DNA from: Desmonostoc geniculatum HA4340-LM1
GTDB taxonomy: Bacteria; Cyanobacteriota; Cyanobacteriia; Cyanobacteriales; Nostocaceae
Assembly: GCA_019359545.1 (NCBI GenBank)
Contig: JAHHHB010000033.1
Span: forward strand, 1 to 58,597
Length of the DNA: 58,597 nt
Direction of reading: 5' to 3'
This document shows positions 34,690 to 44,213 of the stretch, piece by piece. Within the stretch, counting starts at the first letter, position 1. Every line of letters starts with the position of its first letter. Position numbers and translations under genes: made by a program. A model generated the notes under the pieces. That model was not told where the DNA came from, searched no databases, and saw only the letters and a program-made list of their open reading frames with translations.

Positions 34690-34846
34690 AGCTCTCGTCT
34701 AAATATTTTTTAAGCGATCGTACCATCTCTCGAATGACATCGCTCTTTGTTCGCTGCACTTTCTCACAATATTGTTCCAAAATTATTTTTTCCTCCACCG
34801 AGAACTGAATTGTTAGATTAGCAGCATTTTTTCTGGGCATTGTCAT
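34688..34846 (-). CDS. Ribbon-helix-helix (CopG-like) small protein
   Basis: 52 residues, too short for most gene callers: start MTMPRKNAANLTIQFSVEE (ATG at 34846, or 34840), strand NLTIQFSVEEKI, helix ILEQYCEKVQ, turn RTKS, helix DVIREMVRSLKKYL. This is the standard strand-helix-turn-helix of CopG/Arc-type repressors and antitoxins. Its ATG overlaps the TGA of an upstream reading frame, as in toxin-antitoxin operons, but no intact toxin is found. Probably an orphan antitoxin or regulator. Confidence 0.7.
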   Translation of the reverse strand: MTMPRKNAANLTIQFSVEEKIILEQYCEKVQRTKSDVIREMVRSLKKYLDES

Positions 34847-35179
34847 TGACTTTTAAGTACCATATCTAAAATTTCAGTAACTTCAAAACCTTTGTCAGTT
34901 GAAAGAATGAGGGTTTCAACCGATGCTTTGCGGCAGATAAAAGCATTTGTTTGCGATCGCAGCCGAGTCAATTTACAACAGAGTTACTAGAAAAGCAGAT
35001 TTTAAGCTTCATATTTTGAAGTTTAAAGAGGACAAAACACGGCCGTAAGGGTCAATCTTTCGGAAAAAGGTTGCATTTTTTCTGTCTGTTTGCTGATTTT
35101 GAGAGGATGAGAGGAATTTAAAGTGATTTATATTGCATGGTTGTGCGTATCTGTTTTTCCTCTCAGCCAAGTAATTTCC

Positions 35180-35271
35180 AGGACTTACGCAAAAGATAAC
35201 GAAAGTAGCGGTAATTCATGAATTACCGCTACGTAAGAATAAGGTTTTCGGTCATGTCTTGCGTAAGTCCT
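35180..35271. mobile_element. MITE with AGGACTTACGCAA ends
   Basis: AGGACTTACGCAA at 35180-35192 and TTGCGTAAGTCCT at 35259-35271 are perfect inverted ends. The centre is the palindrome GTAGCGGTAATTCA/TGAATTACCGCTAC. Same family as 19648-19737, with the central palindrome changed on both arms. Confidence 0.8.
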
Positions 35272-35321
35272 GATTTCATAAATCAAACAGGATTGCTATA
35301 TTTAGGGGAACTCCAAGAAAT

Positions 35322-35503
35322 AGGGACTTCCAGTTAAAAAAAACATCCCATCGTAGGGGCGAACGGCTGTTCGCCCCGACAAATGCAGAAATAATTTAGG
35401 ATAATTTATTTTTTGTCAGTCCCTAAATTACTACTGCTTGTGGGCTGGGCTTCTAGTCCACTCCACAAGAGTTAATTGGATGTTTTTTTATTTGGGAGTC
35501 CCT
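35322..35503. mobile_element. Composite MITE with TAGGGACTTCCAG ends
   Basis: Left end TAGGGACTTCCAGTTAAAAA and right end TTTTTTTATTTGGGAGTCCC are imperfect inverted repeats. Inside lie a GTAGGGGCGAACGGCTGTTCGCCCC palindrome (about 35353-35378) and a CAGTCCCT copy of the end (35418-35425). The right end lies directly at the pbpC stop and may terminate that gene. Confidence 0.65.
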
Positions 35504-35505
35504 GG

Positions 35506-37836
35506 TTATGGGCGATTGCCTTTTACCTGAGAATTACTAATAGAAAATCCCCGACGCATAGGCTTAATACTAGCTAACTCCACCTGAAAACTTATCTTAT
35601 CCCTCATTTCGCCGCTTCTCGCTTCCAAAGTCCAATTACCTGCACGCAAATTCCAAAATAAAGAATTAGCTGAGTTTGTATCTAACTTTTCACCATTTAA
35701 CCACCACTCCACAGATGCCGATTTATTTCCCCCTAATTTGAATTCCAATTTTTGCTTTCCTGCTTCACCTGGATACAGTAAAAATAAATCGCCATCATGG
35801 GGAGATAAAATTCTCAAATTATCAGAAATTAAATGCGATCGCTGTTGTTTTGCCAACCACTCATCATACTCTGGCGGCAAATCAAATTTATTTGCAGTTT
35901 CGTAATTATTCTTATCTTCGGGATAGAAATATTCCTGCACCACTGAGGTACAATCTGATGTTGGTTTTAAACCAGAAATCGCACAAACAGGTAATTGTAT
36001 TAAACCTTCTGGAGATGGAAAAGCTGCTGGTTCTTGATGTTCGTGCAGATGTAACATAATTCGGTTCCATAACGGTGCTGCACCTGTAACACCTGAAACC
36101 TGACGCATCGGTTCGCCGTTGAAATTACCTACCCAAGTAGCGACGGTGTAATCTGTGGTGAAGCCAACTGTCCAAGTATCACGAAAATTAGAAGAAGTGC
36201 CAGTTTTAACAGCAGCGGCAAAGGGTAAATTTAACACCGAGTCTACACCAAAAGCTGTTGCACGAGCATGGTTGTCACTAAGAATATTAGTAATTAACTG
36301 CCAAATTCTCTGATTTGCTATTGTAGAGACGCGATTCATCGCGTCTGCGGTATTGCCAAATGTAGTTACTAAAGGAATAGCGTCTCCTTGTCGTGCTATG
36401 GTTAAGTATGCTCTGGCTAATTCCCAAAGACTGACTTCGCCACTACCCAAAGTCAAACCTAAACCATAATGTTCTGGAGTTTGATTGAGGTGTTCAAATC
36501 CCAATTGATGCAGACGTTCTAAAAAAGTTTCCACGCCTACTTTTTCTAACACGCGCACTGCGGGTACATTGAGAGAATTTGCTAAAGCGATTCGCACCCG
36601 TACCGGGCCGAGAAAACTTTCGGTATAATCTGTTGGGCTGTAAAGTTTCGCGCCGGGAATAGCGTAATGGGCGGGTACGTCTGCCAAAATGGTGTTTGGG
36701 CGAATGAGATTTTTTTCTAAAGCGAGTTCATAGACAAAAGGCTTGAGGGTAGAACCTGGTTGACGTAGCGCCTGTACTCCATCATTGCGTCCGAGTTTGG
36801 CTTCATTAAAATAATCAGGTGAACCGACATAAGCCAAAACTTCGCCGTTGTGGTTGTCAATTACCAACGCAGCCGCATCGTGGACGTTGTTAGGGGCGAG
36901 AGAAGAAATGACTTGCTGTACCTGTGCTTCGACAAATTGCTGTAAAGGACGATTTATGGTTGTGCGAATCACAGAATTTTCCAGACGCGGGGAAATTTCT
37001 TGTGGTTGCGTCTTATCAAACTGATTTGCTAACCAAAATAAAAAGTGTGGGGCGGCGATAATTCCCGGTGGGCGAGATTGAAAGACAACTTTTTCGGTGG
37101 ATGTTCGGGCTGCCATTGCCTCACTCACATAGCCTTCGCGTACCATACGATTAAGCACATATTTTTGCCGCTGCTTTAACCGTTCCCAATGTTCATAAGG
37201 ATTAAAATAAGTGGGATTATTAGGAATAGCAGCTAACAAACTCGCTTGGGCAAGATTCAAATCACTGGCTGGGATGGAAAAATAAGTCCGCGCTGCTGCT
37301 TCTACACCATATATATTCCCTCCCATTGGCAGCCGATTAATATATGCAGAGAGAATTTCATCTTTATTCATCCCCGCGACTAACCGCCAAGCTAGCCAAA
37401 TCTCTTGCATTTTACCAGACAAAGTACGCGGCACAGGATCTAACATCCGCGCTAACTGCATAGTAATAGTGGAAGCACCGGAAACAACTCGTTTGGCGTG
37501 GATAGCTTCTTTGGTGGCGCGGATAACTGCTTTCATATCCAAGGCGCCATGTTGATAAAAGCTAGCATCTTCAGCCGCTAAAATCGCTTGAATAAACTGC
37601 GGCGAAACTTGATTTAGGGGTATTACTGATGTATGCTCTTGGTCACGAGTCAGCAATGTGCCTAATGGTAAATTATTGCGATCGCTAAATTGCATTGCCA
37701 ATTGATTTTGGGCTATATCTGCGGCACGAATTGGCGCAAAATAAGGTAATAAGCGCACCACCAGACAGATTAGCAGCACAGCCAGGATAACCTTTGTGTG
37801 CTTGATTTTGATTAGCGATCGTGAAATGAGTTTCAT
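35506..37836 (-). CDS. pbpC: Penicillin-binding protein 1C
   Basis: This 776-residue, class A-type enzyme has an N-terminal membrane anchor (VILAVLLICLVVRLLPYF, about 15-32). A family 51 transglycosylase domain has the catalytic Glu in EDASFYQHGALD and GASTITMQLARML. The transpeptidase domain has SxxK in RQPGSTLKPFVYEL, SxN in ANSLNVPAV and KTG in AAVKTGTSSNFRD. A PBP1C C-terminal domain (RILSPHDGDLF...VEWWLNGEKL) follows. The protein acts in peptidoglycan on the periplasmic face. It is divergent from the alpha-2-macroglobulin gene, as in many bacteria. The peptide ADAMNRVST (about residue 497) is encoded by an inserted DNA repeat. Confidence 0.95.
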   Translation of the reverse strand: MKLISRSLIKIKHTKVILAVLLICLVVRLLPYFAPIRAADIAQNQLAMQFSDRNNLPLGTLLTRDQEHTSVIPLNQVSPQFIQAILAAEDASFYQHGALDMKAVIRATKEAIHAKRVVSGASTITMQLARMLDPVPRTLSGKMQEIWLAWRLVAGMNKDEILSAYINRLPMGGNIYGVEAAARTYFSIPASDLNLAQASLLAAIPNNPTYFNPYEHWERLKQRQKYVLNRMVREGYVSEAMAARTSTEKVVFQSRPPGIIAAPHFLFWLANQFDKTQPQEISPRLENSVIRTTINRPLQQFVEAQVQQVISSLAPNNVHDAAALVIDNHNGEVLAYVGSPDYFNEAKLGRNDGVQALRQPGSTLKPFVYELALEKNLIRPNTILADVPAHYAIPGAKLYSPTDYTESFLGPVRVRIALANSLNVPAVRVLEKVGVETFLERLHQLGFEHLNQTPEHYGLGLTLGSGEVSLWELARAYLTIARQGDAIPLVTTFGNTADAMNRVSTIANQRIWQLITNILSDNHARATAFGVDSVLNLPFAAAVKTGTSSNFRDTWTVGFTTDYTVATWVGNFNGEPMRQVSGVTGAAPLWNRIMLHLHEHQEPAAFPSPEGLIQLPVCAISGLKPTSDCTSVVQEYFYPEDKNNYETANKFDLPPEYDEWLAKQQRSHLISDNLRILSPHDGDLFLLYPGEAGKQKLEFKLGGNKSASVEWWLNGEKLDTNSANSLFWNLRAGNWTLEARSGEMRDKISFQVELASIKPMRRGFSISNSQVKGNRP
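36327..36346. repeat. Palindromic repeat inserted inside pbpC
   Basis: AGACGCGAT-TC-ATCGCGTCT, identical to the intergenic copy at 503-522, lies in frame in the pbpC coding region and encodes DAMNRVST between GNTA and IANQRIWQL. It falls in a surface loop of the transpeptidase region ahead of the KTG motif, so the gene stayed open. Confidence 0.88.
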
Positions 37837-38175
37837 CAGTGCCCAAGAAAACTTACCTTAATTCTGACGCACCGATTACATCTACATCAGCAAATATGTC
37901 AAACCCTTAATAATTAATTCGCAATAACTTAGGAGATGTAAATTAATGTTTATGTAAATTCAATACTTCTTAATAGTTAAGAATTGTAGTTATTTATTGG
38001 AACAATCACACTGAATTAGTTATCTATATAAATAAACACAATTACATTCAACATTTGGGCACAAATCATCAGCGATCGCGTCCTTTATTCGTCTTGGTAT
38101 TGCCTACTTAATTAAGGAAATCTAAACTTGTATTCGCTATAATTTATTAATTTTTAATTTTTAATTACTAAAAAT
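37837..38175. promoter_or_regulatory. Divergent control region between pbpC and the macroglobulin gene
   Basis: 339 bases, AT-rich, no gene. It should hold both promoters. TATAAT-like sequence (CGCTATAATTTATTA) lies at about 38135-38149, some 30 bases before the macroglobulin start. One HIP1-like site GCGATCGCG is at about 38071. Confidence 0.5.
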
Positions 38176-41100
38176 ATGCTTATCAGATTTTTATTCCGTT
38201 TGCACTATACAATTGTCCATCTTTTCGAGACGCTGCGCGAACGCGTCCTTGGCAGTTCGTTAAAAAAAATCAGTCGTTCTTCGAGACAGAAGAGAATAAT
38301 ACAGTTTCTTCTTCTCTTTACATTTACACTAGCAATGACAGGGTGTAATTTCTTTGGTATCAACTCAACCAAAGAACAACTCCCAATAGTTTCCCAACTC
38401 ACCCCACCAAAACTACCAGACTGGATTGAACAAATAAGCCCCATCGGAGATGCCAAACCCCTCAACCAAATCCGCATCCGTTTTAAAGAAGCCTTAATCC
38501 CAGTTGAGAGTCTTGACAGTCCAGAACAACAAAAATTATTACAAAAATTTGCCATTTGGCCGCCTTTAGCCGGAGAATTTCGCTTTTTGACACCGCGCAT
38601 GGTGGGATTTCAAGCCCAGAAAGCACTGCCAAAAGTGACACGATTACAAGTTACCCTCAAAGCAGGTTTAGCCGATTTAAAAAATCATCGACTAGACAAA
38701 GATTTAGCTTGGACATTCAACACCGAATCTATCAACTTAACTAATTTACCCGGCGTTAACCCCATTGAAAAAGCTGATGCCGAACCCATCGACTTACAAC
38801 AGAAATTACAATTCACTTCCAATGTAGAATTAAATTTAGGTTCTGTACAAGAACATTTACAGTTAATTCCTGAAAGTAAAAATCAAGGTGTTCGCTTCAA
38901 AGTCGAATTAAACAAAGAAGAAAAGCCATCAGAAGACGAAGAACCTGTAGAAAAATTTGACCCTTCCGCACGTAATTGGATATATAATCTCACCCCACAA
39001 CAAAATCTCGAAAAAGCAACCCGTTATCGCCTAGTATTTTCTCCTGGAATACTTCCTGCTGATGGTAATCTAGCGACAGAGAAAGAATTTGCTAGTAAGT
39101 TAGTAACTTATTCACCTTTAGCATTTCGGCAAATTAACTTTTACGGACAGCCAGATGCAGGGGGAACCTATGGAAGATTTATTAAAGGTAGTCCCCAGTT
39201 AGAATTTAATAACGTTTTACTACCAGATTCTGCCAAAGAAAATATTACCATTAATCCCGCACCAAAAGATATTGCGAGAATTCTCCAAGTCAACGATGAA
39301 GATAGAATTGTCGGTATCAATCCTCATGCCCTAGAACCAGCCAAAACTTATACAATTACTATTGGTGGCAATCTCAAAGATAAATTTGGGCAGACTTTAG
39401 GTAAACCCGTCACAATTAAATATGATACTGGAGATTTAGCCGGGGATATCTGGGTACCATCAGATTTAAATATTTTCCCCGCAGGTAAAGATTTACAGTT
39501 AAATATTAGTACAGTAAATCTGCCAGAATCGCAATATAAAGCAGCTTATCAAGTAATTAAACCAACAGATTTAGTTTATTTTAACTATAGTAATGATTTC
39601 TTACCAAAACCTGCCCAGTGGGAAAGTTTCAAAGTATCAGGTAAGAAAAATCAATCAGTTGATATTGCTGTTCCTCTCCGAGAAAAAATAAATGCCGCTA
39701 CAGGAATGTTAGCTTATGGAGTGCAAGCCCGCACGAATAAATATCAAGACAATGGCAAGGAATTGTGGCGGGAACCAACGACTTATGGCATGGTTGAATT
39801 GACAAATTTGGGCGTATTTACTCAGTGGTTTCCAGAGTCAGGATTAATTCGCGTCAATCATCTTACTGATGGTTCGCCAGTGAAAGCTGCTAGTATTGAA
39901 ATTTATCAATCAAAATTACAAGCAAAATCTCGTCCTGAACCTGTACCTTGTACAACAGGTAAAACTGATGAAAATGGCATTTTTAAAGTTACCCGCGAAC
40001 AATTACAGCAATGTAATTCGGAAAATCAAAGTTCTGTTAAATCACCCCAAGTATTAGTAATTGCCCGTGAAAATCAAGATTGGGCATTTGCGAGAGTCGA
40101 AGAATATAGCGGCGTTTATGGCTACGGAATTGATGCAGGTTGGCAAGATAATAAGCCCGAATCACGCGGGGTAATTTTCTCAGATAGACAGTTATATCAA
40201 CCAGGTGAAAAAGCTTGGTTAACCGGGTTTGCTGATTATTTACAAAATGGTGCAATTCAGCAAGATAAAAATGCTGTTTATCAGTTAACTCTCTTCAACC
40301 CCGATGGACAAAAGACCAACTTAGGCACGCAAACTACAAATGAGTTTGGTACGTTTTCCCTAGAATTGCCCATCCAAAAAACTCAGCGCTTAGGTTACTA
40401 TACAATCCAAGCAAAAGGTAAGAATGGGCAAGAAATTTCTGGGGAATTTCGGGTAGCTGAGTTTAAACCACCCAATTTTAAAGTTGAACTCAATTTAGAT
40501 AAAGAATTTGCTCTCATTGATGAGAAAGTTGATATTAAAGCCACTAGCAATTATTTATTTGGCGCACCTGTGGAAGGTGGAGAAGCAAAATACTTTATCA
40601 CTCGCCAACAGGCTAATTTCATTCCCAAAGGCTGGGAGGAATTTAGTTTTGGTAGGCAATGGTTTTGGCCGGAAGAATCTCCGACTGTATCTAGTGATGT
40701 ATTGCAAACTAATGCCCAACTAGATGCTAATGGTAAAAGTAGTCAAACGGTAACCGTGGCGAAGGATTTACCATATCCCATGACTTATCAGGTAGATGTG
40801 CAAGTTGCAGATGTTTCTAATTTATCTGTAGCAAATTCTCAAACTTTTACAGCCTTACCAAGTAATCGCTTGATTGGGTTAAAAAGCAATTTTATCACTG
40901 ATGCTGGTCAGGCTTTCCCTATTGATATGATTGTTACCGACCCTACAGGAAAAACGATCGCAGATCGACGTGTATTGGTAGAATTACAAAAGATAAAATA
41001 CAGCAGTGTCACACAATTAGTTGAAGGTAGTCGGACGCCAAAAAATCAAGTCGAATATCAAACAGTGGGACAGCTAGAAATTACATCTGGTAATGATATA

Positions 41101-44004
41101 CAATCGGTAAGTTTGATACCTCCTGAATCTGGTTCATATCGGATTAGAGCTAATTTTAGCGATGATAAAGGCGAATTAAGTGCTACAGATTTACAAATTT
41201 GGGCAACTGGAGAAAATCCAGTATTTTGGGGTTCGAGAGACAAAGATGTTTTAGAAGTTAAGCTAGATAAAAAAGAGTTCGTACCTGGTGAAACTGCCAC
41301 TGCACTAATTCAATCTCCCTATCCAGATGCAGAATTATACTTTGCTGTCATCAAAGACAAACCCCTTTTTCAGCAAATTACCAAAGTTCAGGGAGGCGCA
41401 CCACAAATTCAATTCCAAATTACGCCAGAAATGTTACCGAATGCAGCGGTGGAAGCTGTATTAGTCAGGCAAGGTAAACCGATTAACCAAGTGGAAGCGG
41501 GAAGTTTAGATAACTTGGTGAAGATTGGTTTTACACCTTTTAAAGTTAACTTGGCAGATAAATATTTAAAACTCCAAGTTAAACCATTGCAAGCATCATT
41601 AGAACCTGGTGCCCAGGAAACAGTACAACTAGAATTGAAGGACAATCAAGGAAACCCCACCAAAGGACAGTTTACAGTCATGGTGGTGAATGAAGCGGTG
41701 TTACAACTTTCTGGTTATCGTCCGCCCAATTTGGTAGATACAGTTTATGCAGAACAGCCGATTTCTACCCGCTTTAGCGATAATCGCCCAGATGTCATCT
41801 TACAACCACAAGATGTGGCGAAACCAAAAGGTTGGGGTTATGGCGGTGGTTTCTCGACTGGCGCAGCAAATACTCGCACTCGCACAGACTTTCAAGCCTT
41901 AGCTTACTACAACGGTTCTGTTCTCACCGATGCCAATGGTAATGCACAGATAACCTTTAAATTGCCGGATGACTTAACGACATGGCGAGTGATGGCTGTG
42001 GCGACTGATGGAAATCTGCGTTTTGGTAATGGCGATGCGACCTTTATCAGCACCAAACCACTGCTAACTAATGCCATCTTGCCACAATTTGCCCGTCCAG
42101 GCGATCGCATTCTCGCCGGTTTATCCGTCACCAACAACACCGGGAACGCCGGAAATCTCTCAATTAATGGCGAACTTAGCGGTACAGTGAAATTTGCCGA
42201 GAAAAACCCCACAACTACTACTTTACAAACCAAAGCTGAATCTGCAACTCACGCTTATCGCTTTCCAATGGTTGCGGATAATGTCGGCGTTGGGAAAGTT
42301 CGCTTTACCACTCAGCTAAATAATACAGCCGCAGATGCTTTTGAAGTTCCTTTGGAAGTTAAACCAATTGAAATTACCGAACAAGTTGTAGAAACTGGCG
42401 TCACTGCAAAAGAAGTAAAAATTCCCCTAAATGTTGATAAAAATACCTTCCCTGACGCGGGAGGTTTAGATATTCAATTGGCGAGTACTTTAATTCCTGA
42501 AATTAAAGCACCAGCAAAGCAGGTTTTAGAAGATAATGATTTACCTTTTGCAGAACCAGCGGCTAGTCAGTTAATAATTGCTGCTAATTTGCAAACTATT
42601 GCCCAAAAATACGGTCAAACATTTGCAGAATTTAATCCCAGCCAACAAGCAAATTTAGCAATTGAACAATTAGAAAAACTGCAAATCGCCGATGGTGGTT
42701 TCGCTGCTTTCCCCGGACAAGAAAAATCTGACCCTTGGGTTTCTTCCTATGCGGCTGAATCTTTGGTAAAAGCAAGTCGCGCATTCCCCAATTTAGTTGA
42801 TTCTGCAATGCTGTCTCGCCTCAAAACTTATTTGCAAAAAGTTCTGGCGAACCCCGGAGAATATGATTTTTGCAAACAACTACTATGTAAAAGACAACTG
42901 CAACTGAAAGCTTTAATTGCGATAGCAGAATTAGGTGAAAAACGCAATACTTTTCTGGGGGATATTTACGAACAGCGCAATAATTTTGATTTAGTAACTC
43001 AAATTCAACTAGCGCGATATTTATCTCAATTCCCAGAATGGCAAGACGAATCTCAACAACTACTCAACAAGCTGCAACAAAATATATATGAAACTGGTCG
43101 CACAGCAGTTGTAAGTTTACCATCTAATTGGGGATGGATGAGTTCATCTACCGCAACCCAGGCGGAAGCTTTACGTTTATTTATTGCCAAACAAAGTAAG
43201 CCCGAAGTCATAGATAAGTTATTCCAAAGTCTTCTCGTATTGCGACGGAATGGCACATGGCAAACTAACTATAATAATGCCCAAGCATTAACAGCTTTGG
43301 TAGATTATAGTCAACTGCAACCCACACCACCAAATTTTGTAGCCACAGTACAATTAGCTGGGAAAAAGTTAGGAGAAAATCGCTTTGAAGGCTACAAAAA
43401 TCCTAGCTTACAGCTAAATGTACCGATGAATCAATTACCTCGTGGGCGTAATGATTTAACACTACAAAAATCAGGTAATGGCAATTTACATTATCTGGTT
43501 GCTTATAATTATCGCTTACAAGGAAATCAACCAGGCAGGTTTAATGGGTTACGCATAACACGAGAAATTAGTCAAGTAAATGAAGAGAAAGTTTTACAAA
43601 AAACAGGACTTTATGCTTTGGATAAACCCTTGACTTTAGCCCCTGGACAAGTGTTTGATATTGGTTTAGAAATTATCTGCGATCGCCCCGTGGATCATAT
43701 AGTAATAAAAGACCCACTACCAGCAGGTTTTGAGGCAGTAGACGCGAGTTTTCAAACTGCTACGGCTGCATTACAAGCAAAAGCCGATAGCTGGGAACTT
43801 GGGTTTAGGGATGTGTACCGCGATCGTATTATCGCCTACGCCGACCACCTCGAACCAGGAGTTTATAGTCTGCATTATTTAGTCCGTTCTGTGACACCAG
43901 GGACATTTTCTTGGCCTGGTGCCCAAGTTCATCTGCAATATGCACCAGAAGAATTCGGTCGCACTGCTGAGTCTACATTAATATTGGAAGAAAATAAACA
44001 ATAG
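38176..44004 (+). CDS. Alpha-2-macroglobulin-like lipoprotein without thioester
   Basis: 1942 residues. A lipoprotein-type signal LLLFTFTLAMTGC (Cys near residue 57) would anchor it in the outer or inner membrane. The rest is a chain of macroglobulin MG domains, a bait-like region, then TSTKPLL..LPQFARPGDRI and the alpha-helical barrel from about 1440 (LEKLQIADGGFAAFPGQEKSDPWVSSYAAESL). Where the thioester CxEQ would stand the sequence is DNDLPFAEPAASQL, so no thioester. Bacterial relatives trap proteases and partner with PBP1C, which is encoded next door. About 40 residues precede the signal, including FETLRERV encoded by a DNA repeat. The native start may lie further in. Confidence 0.92.
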   Translation: MLIRFLFRLHYTIVHLFETLRERVLGSSLKKISRSSRQKRIIQFLLLFTFTLAMTGCNFFGINSTKEQLPIVSQLTPPKLPDWIEQISPIGDAKPLNQIRIRFKEALIPVESLDSPEQQKLLQKFAIWPPLAGEFRFLTPRMVGFQAQKALPKVTRLQVTLKAGLADLKNHRLDKDLAWTFNTESINLTNLPGVNPIEKADAEPIDLQQKLQFTSNVELNLGSVQEHLQLIPESKNQGVRFKVELNKEEKPSEDEEPVEKFDPSARNWIYNLTPQQNLEKATRYRLVFSPGILPADGNLATEKEFASKLVTYSPLAFRQINFYGQPDAGGTYGRFIKGSPQLEFNNVLLPDSAKENITINPAPKDIARILQVNDEDRIVGINPHALEPAKTYTITIGGNLKDKFGQTLGKPVTIKYDTGDLAGDIWVPSDLNIFPAGKDLQLNISTVNLPESQYKAAYQVIKPTDLVYFNYSNDFLPKPAQWESFKVSGKKNQSVDIAVPLREKINAATGMLAYGVQARTNKYQDNGKELWREPTTYGMVELTNLGVFTQWFPESGLIRVNHLTDGSPVKAASIEIYQSKLQAKSRPEPVPCTTGKTDENGIFKVTREQLQQCNSENQSSVKSPQVLVIARENQDWAFARVEEYSGVYGYGIDAGWQDNKPESRGVIFSDRQLYQPGEKAWLTGFADYLQNGAIQQDKNAVYQLTLFNPDGQKTNLGTQTTNEFGTFSLELPIQKTQRLGYYTIQAKGKNGQEISGEFRVAEFKPPNFKVELNLDKEFALIDEKVDIKATSNYLFGAPVEGGEAKYFITRQQANFIPKGWEEFSFGRQWFWPEESPTVSSDVLQTNAQLDANGKSSQTVTVAKDLPYPMTYQVDVQVADVSNLSVANSQTFTALPSNRLIGLKSNFITDAGQAFPIDMIVTDPTGKTIADRRVLVELQKIKYSSVTQLVEGSRTPKNQVEYQTVGQLEITSGNDIQSVSLIPPESGSYRIRANFSDDKGELSATDLQIWATGENPVFWGSRDKDVLEVKLDKKEFVPGETATALIQSPYPDAELYFAVIKDKPLFQQITKVQGGAPQIQFQITPEMLPNAAVEAVLVRQGKPINQVEAGSLDNLVKIGFTPFKVNLADKYLKLQVKPLQASLEPGAQETVQLELKDNQGNPTKGQFTVMVVNEAVLQLSGYRPPNLVDTVYAEQPISTRFSDNRPDVILQPQDVAKPKGWGYGGGFSTGAANTRTRTDFQALAYYNGSVLTDANGNAQITFKLPDDLTTWRVMAVATDGNLRFGNGDATFISTKPLLTNAILPQFARPGDRILAGLSVTNNTGNAGNLSINGELSGTVKFAEKNPTTTTLQTKAESATHAYRFPMVADNVGVGKVRFTTQLNNTAADAFEVPLEVKPIEITEQVVETGVTAKEVKIPLNVDKNTFPDAGGLDIQLASTLIPEIKAPAKQVLEDNDLPFAEPAASQLIIAANLQTIAQKYGQTFAEFNPSQQANLAIEQLEKLQIADGGFAAFPGQEKSDPWVSSYAAESLVKASRAFPNLVDSAMLSRLKTYLQKVLANPGEYDFCKQLLCKRQLQLKALIAIAELGEKRNTFLGDIYEQRNNFDLVTQIQLARYLSQFPEWQDESQQLLNKLQQNIYETGRTAVVSLPSNWGWMSSSTATQAEALRLFIAKQSKPEVIDKLFQSLLVLRRNGTWQTNYNNAQALTALVDYSQLQPTPPNFVATVQLAGKKLGENRFEGYKNPSLQLNVPMNQLPRGRNDLTLQKSGNGNLHYLVAYNYRLQGNQPGRFNGLRITREISQVNEEKVLQKTGLYALDKPLTLAPGQVFDIGLEIICDRPVDHIVIKDPLPAGFEAVDASFQTATAALQAKADSWELGFRDVYRDRIIAYADHLEPGVYSLHYLVRSVTPGTFSWPGAQVHLQYAPEEFGRTAESTLILEENKQ
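38224..38243. repeat. CGAGACGCTGCGCGAACGCG repeat at the 5' end of the macroglobulin gene
   Basis: A GC-rich dispersed repeat of cyanobacterial type that supplies codons for FETLRERV near residue 20. A related unit is CGCGCAGCGTCTCG in the MITE at 48682-48811. It marks the N-terminal extension as partly repeat-derived. Confidence 0.6.
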
Positions 44005-44009
44005 CCGAA

Positions 44010-44213
44010 TTGAGACATTACTTTTTGGCAAATCGCCAAGCTCAGGAGGCTTTTCAGGCATATTTGGATAGGTTCAATCAGCCTCCCAAATCAGTTATTG
44101 CCAGCCCAGGCGACCCCGATTTTGACGAAAAGATTCAAGCAGCAATTCGACAGAAATTGGAAGCATCGAGTAGTGGTCAGCCAGCTAACAAAGCAGTGGA
44201 GGAGACTCAATAA
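44010..44213 (+). CDS. Small hypothetical protein after the macroglobulin gene
   Basis: A 67-codon frame with TTG start at 44010, six bases after the macroglobulin stop. It encodes HYFLANRQAQEAFQAYLDRF, then NQPPKSVIASPGDPDFDEKI and a charged helix QAAIRQKLEASSSG. Codon use and amphipathic pattern look real. It may be a translationally coupled small protein. No family recognised and no ATG is available. Confidence 0.42.
   Translation: MRHYFLANRQAQEAFQAYLDRFNQPPKSVIASPGDPDFDEKIQAAIRQKLEASSSGQPANKAVEETQ

Larger units (their letters stand above)
34482..35505. other. 1-kb repeat-rich gap with one small gene
   Basis: Apart from the 52-residue ribbon-helix-helix gene (34688-34846), this region holds three MITE-like elements (34611-34689, 35180-35271, 35322-35503). 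A short frame directly upstream of that gene (about 34846-34950, minus) ends in STDKGFEVTEILDMVLKSQ with its TGA overlapping the ATG. It may be the tail of a lost partner gene. Confidence 0.5.
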
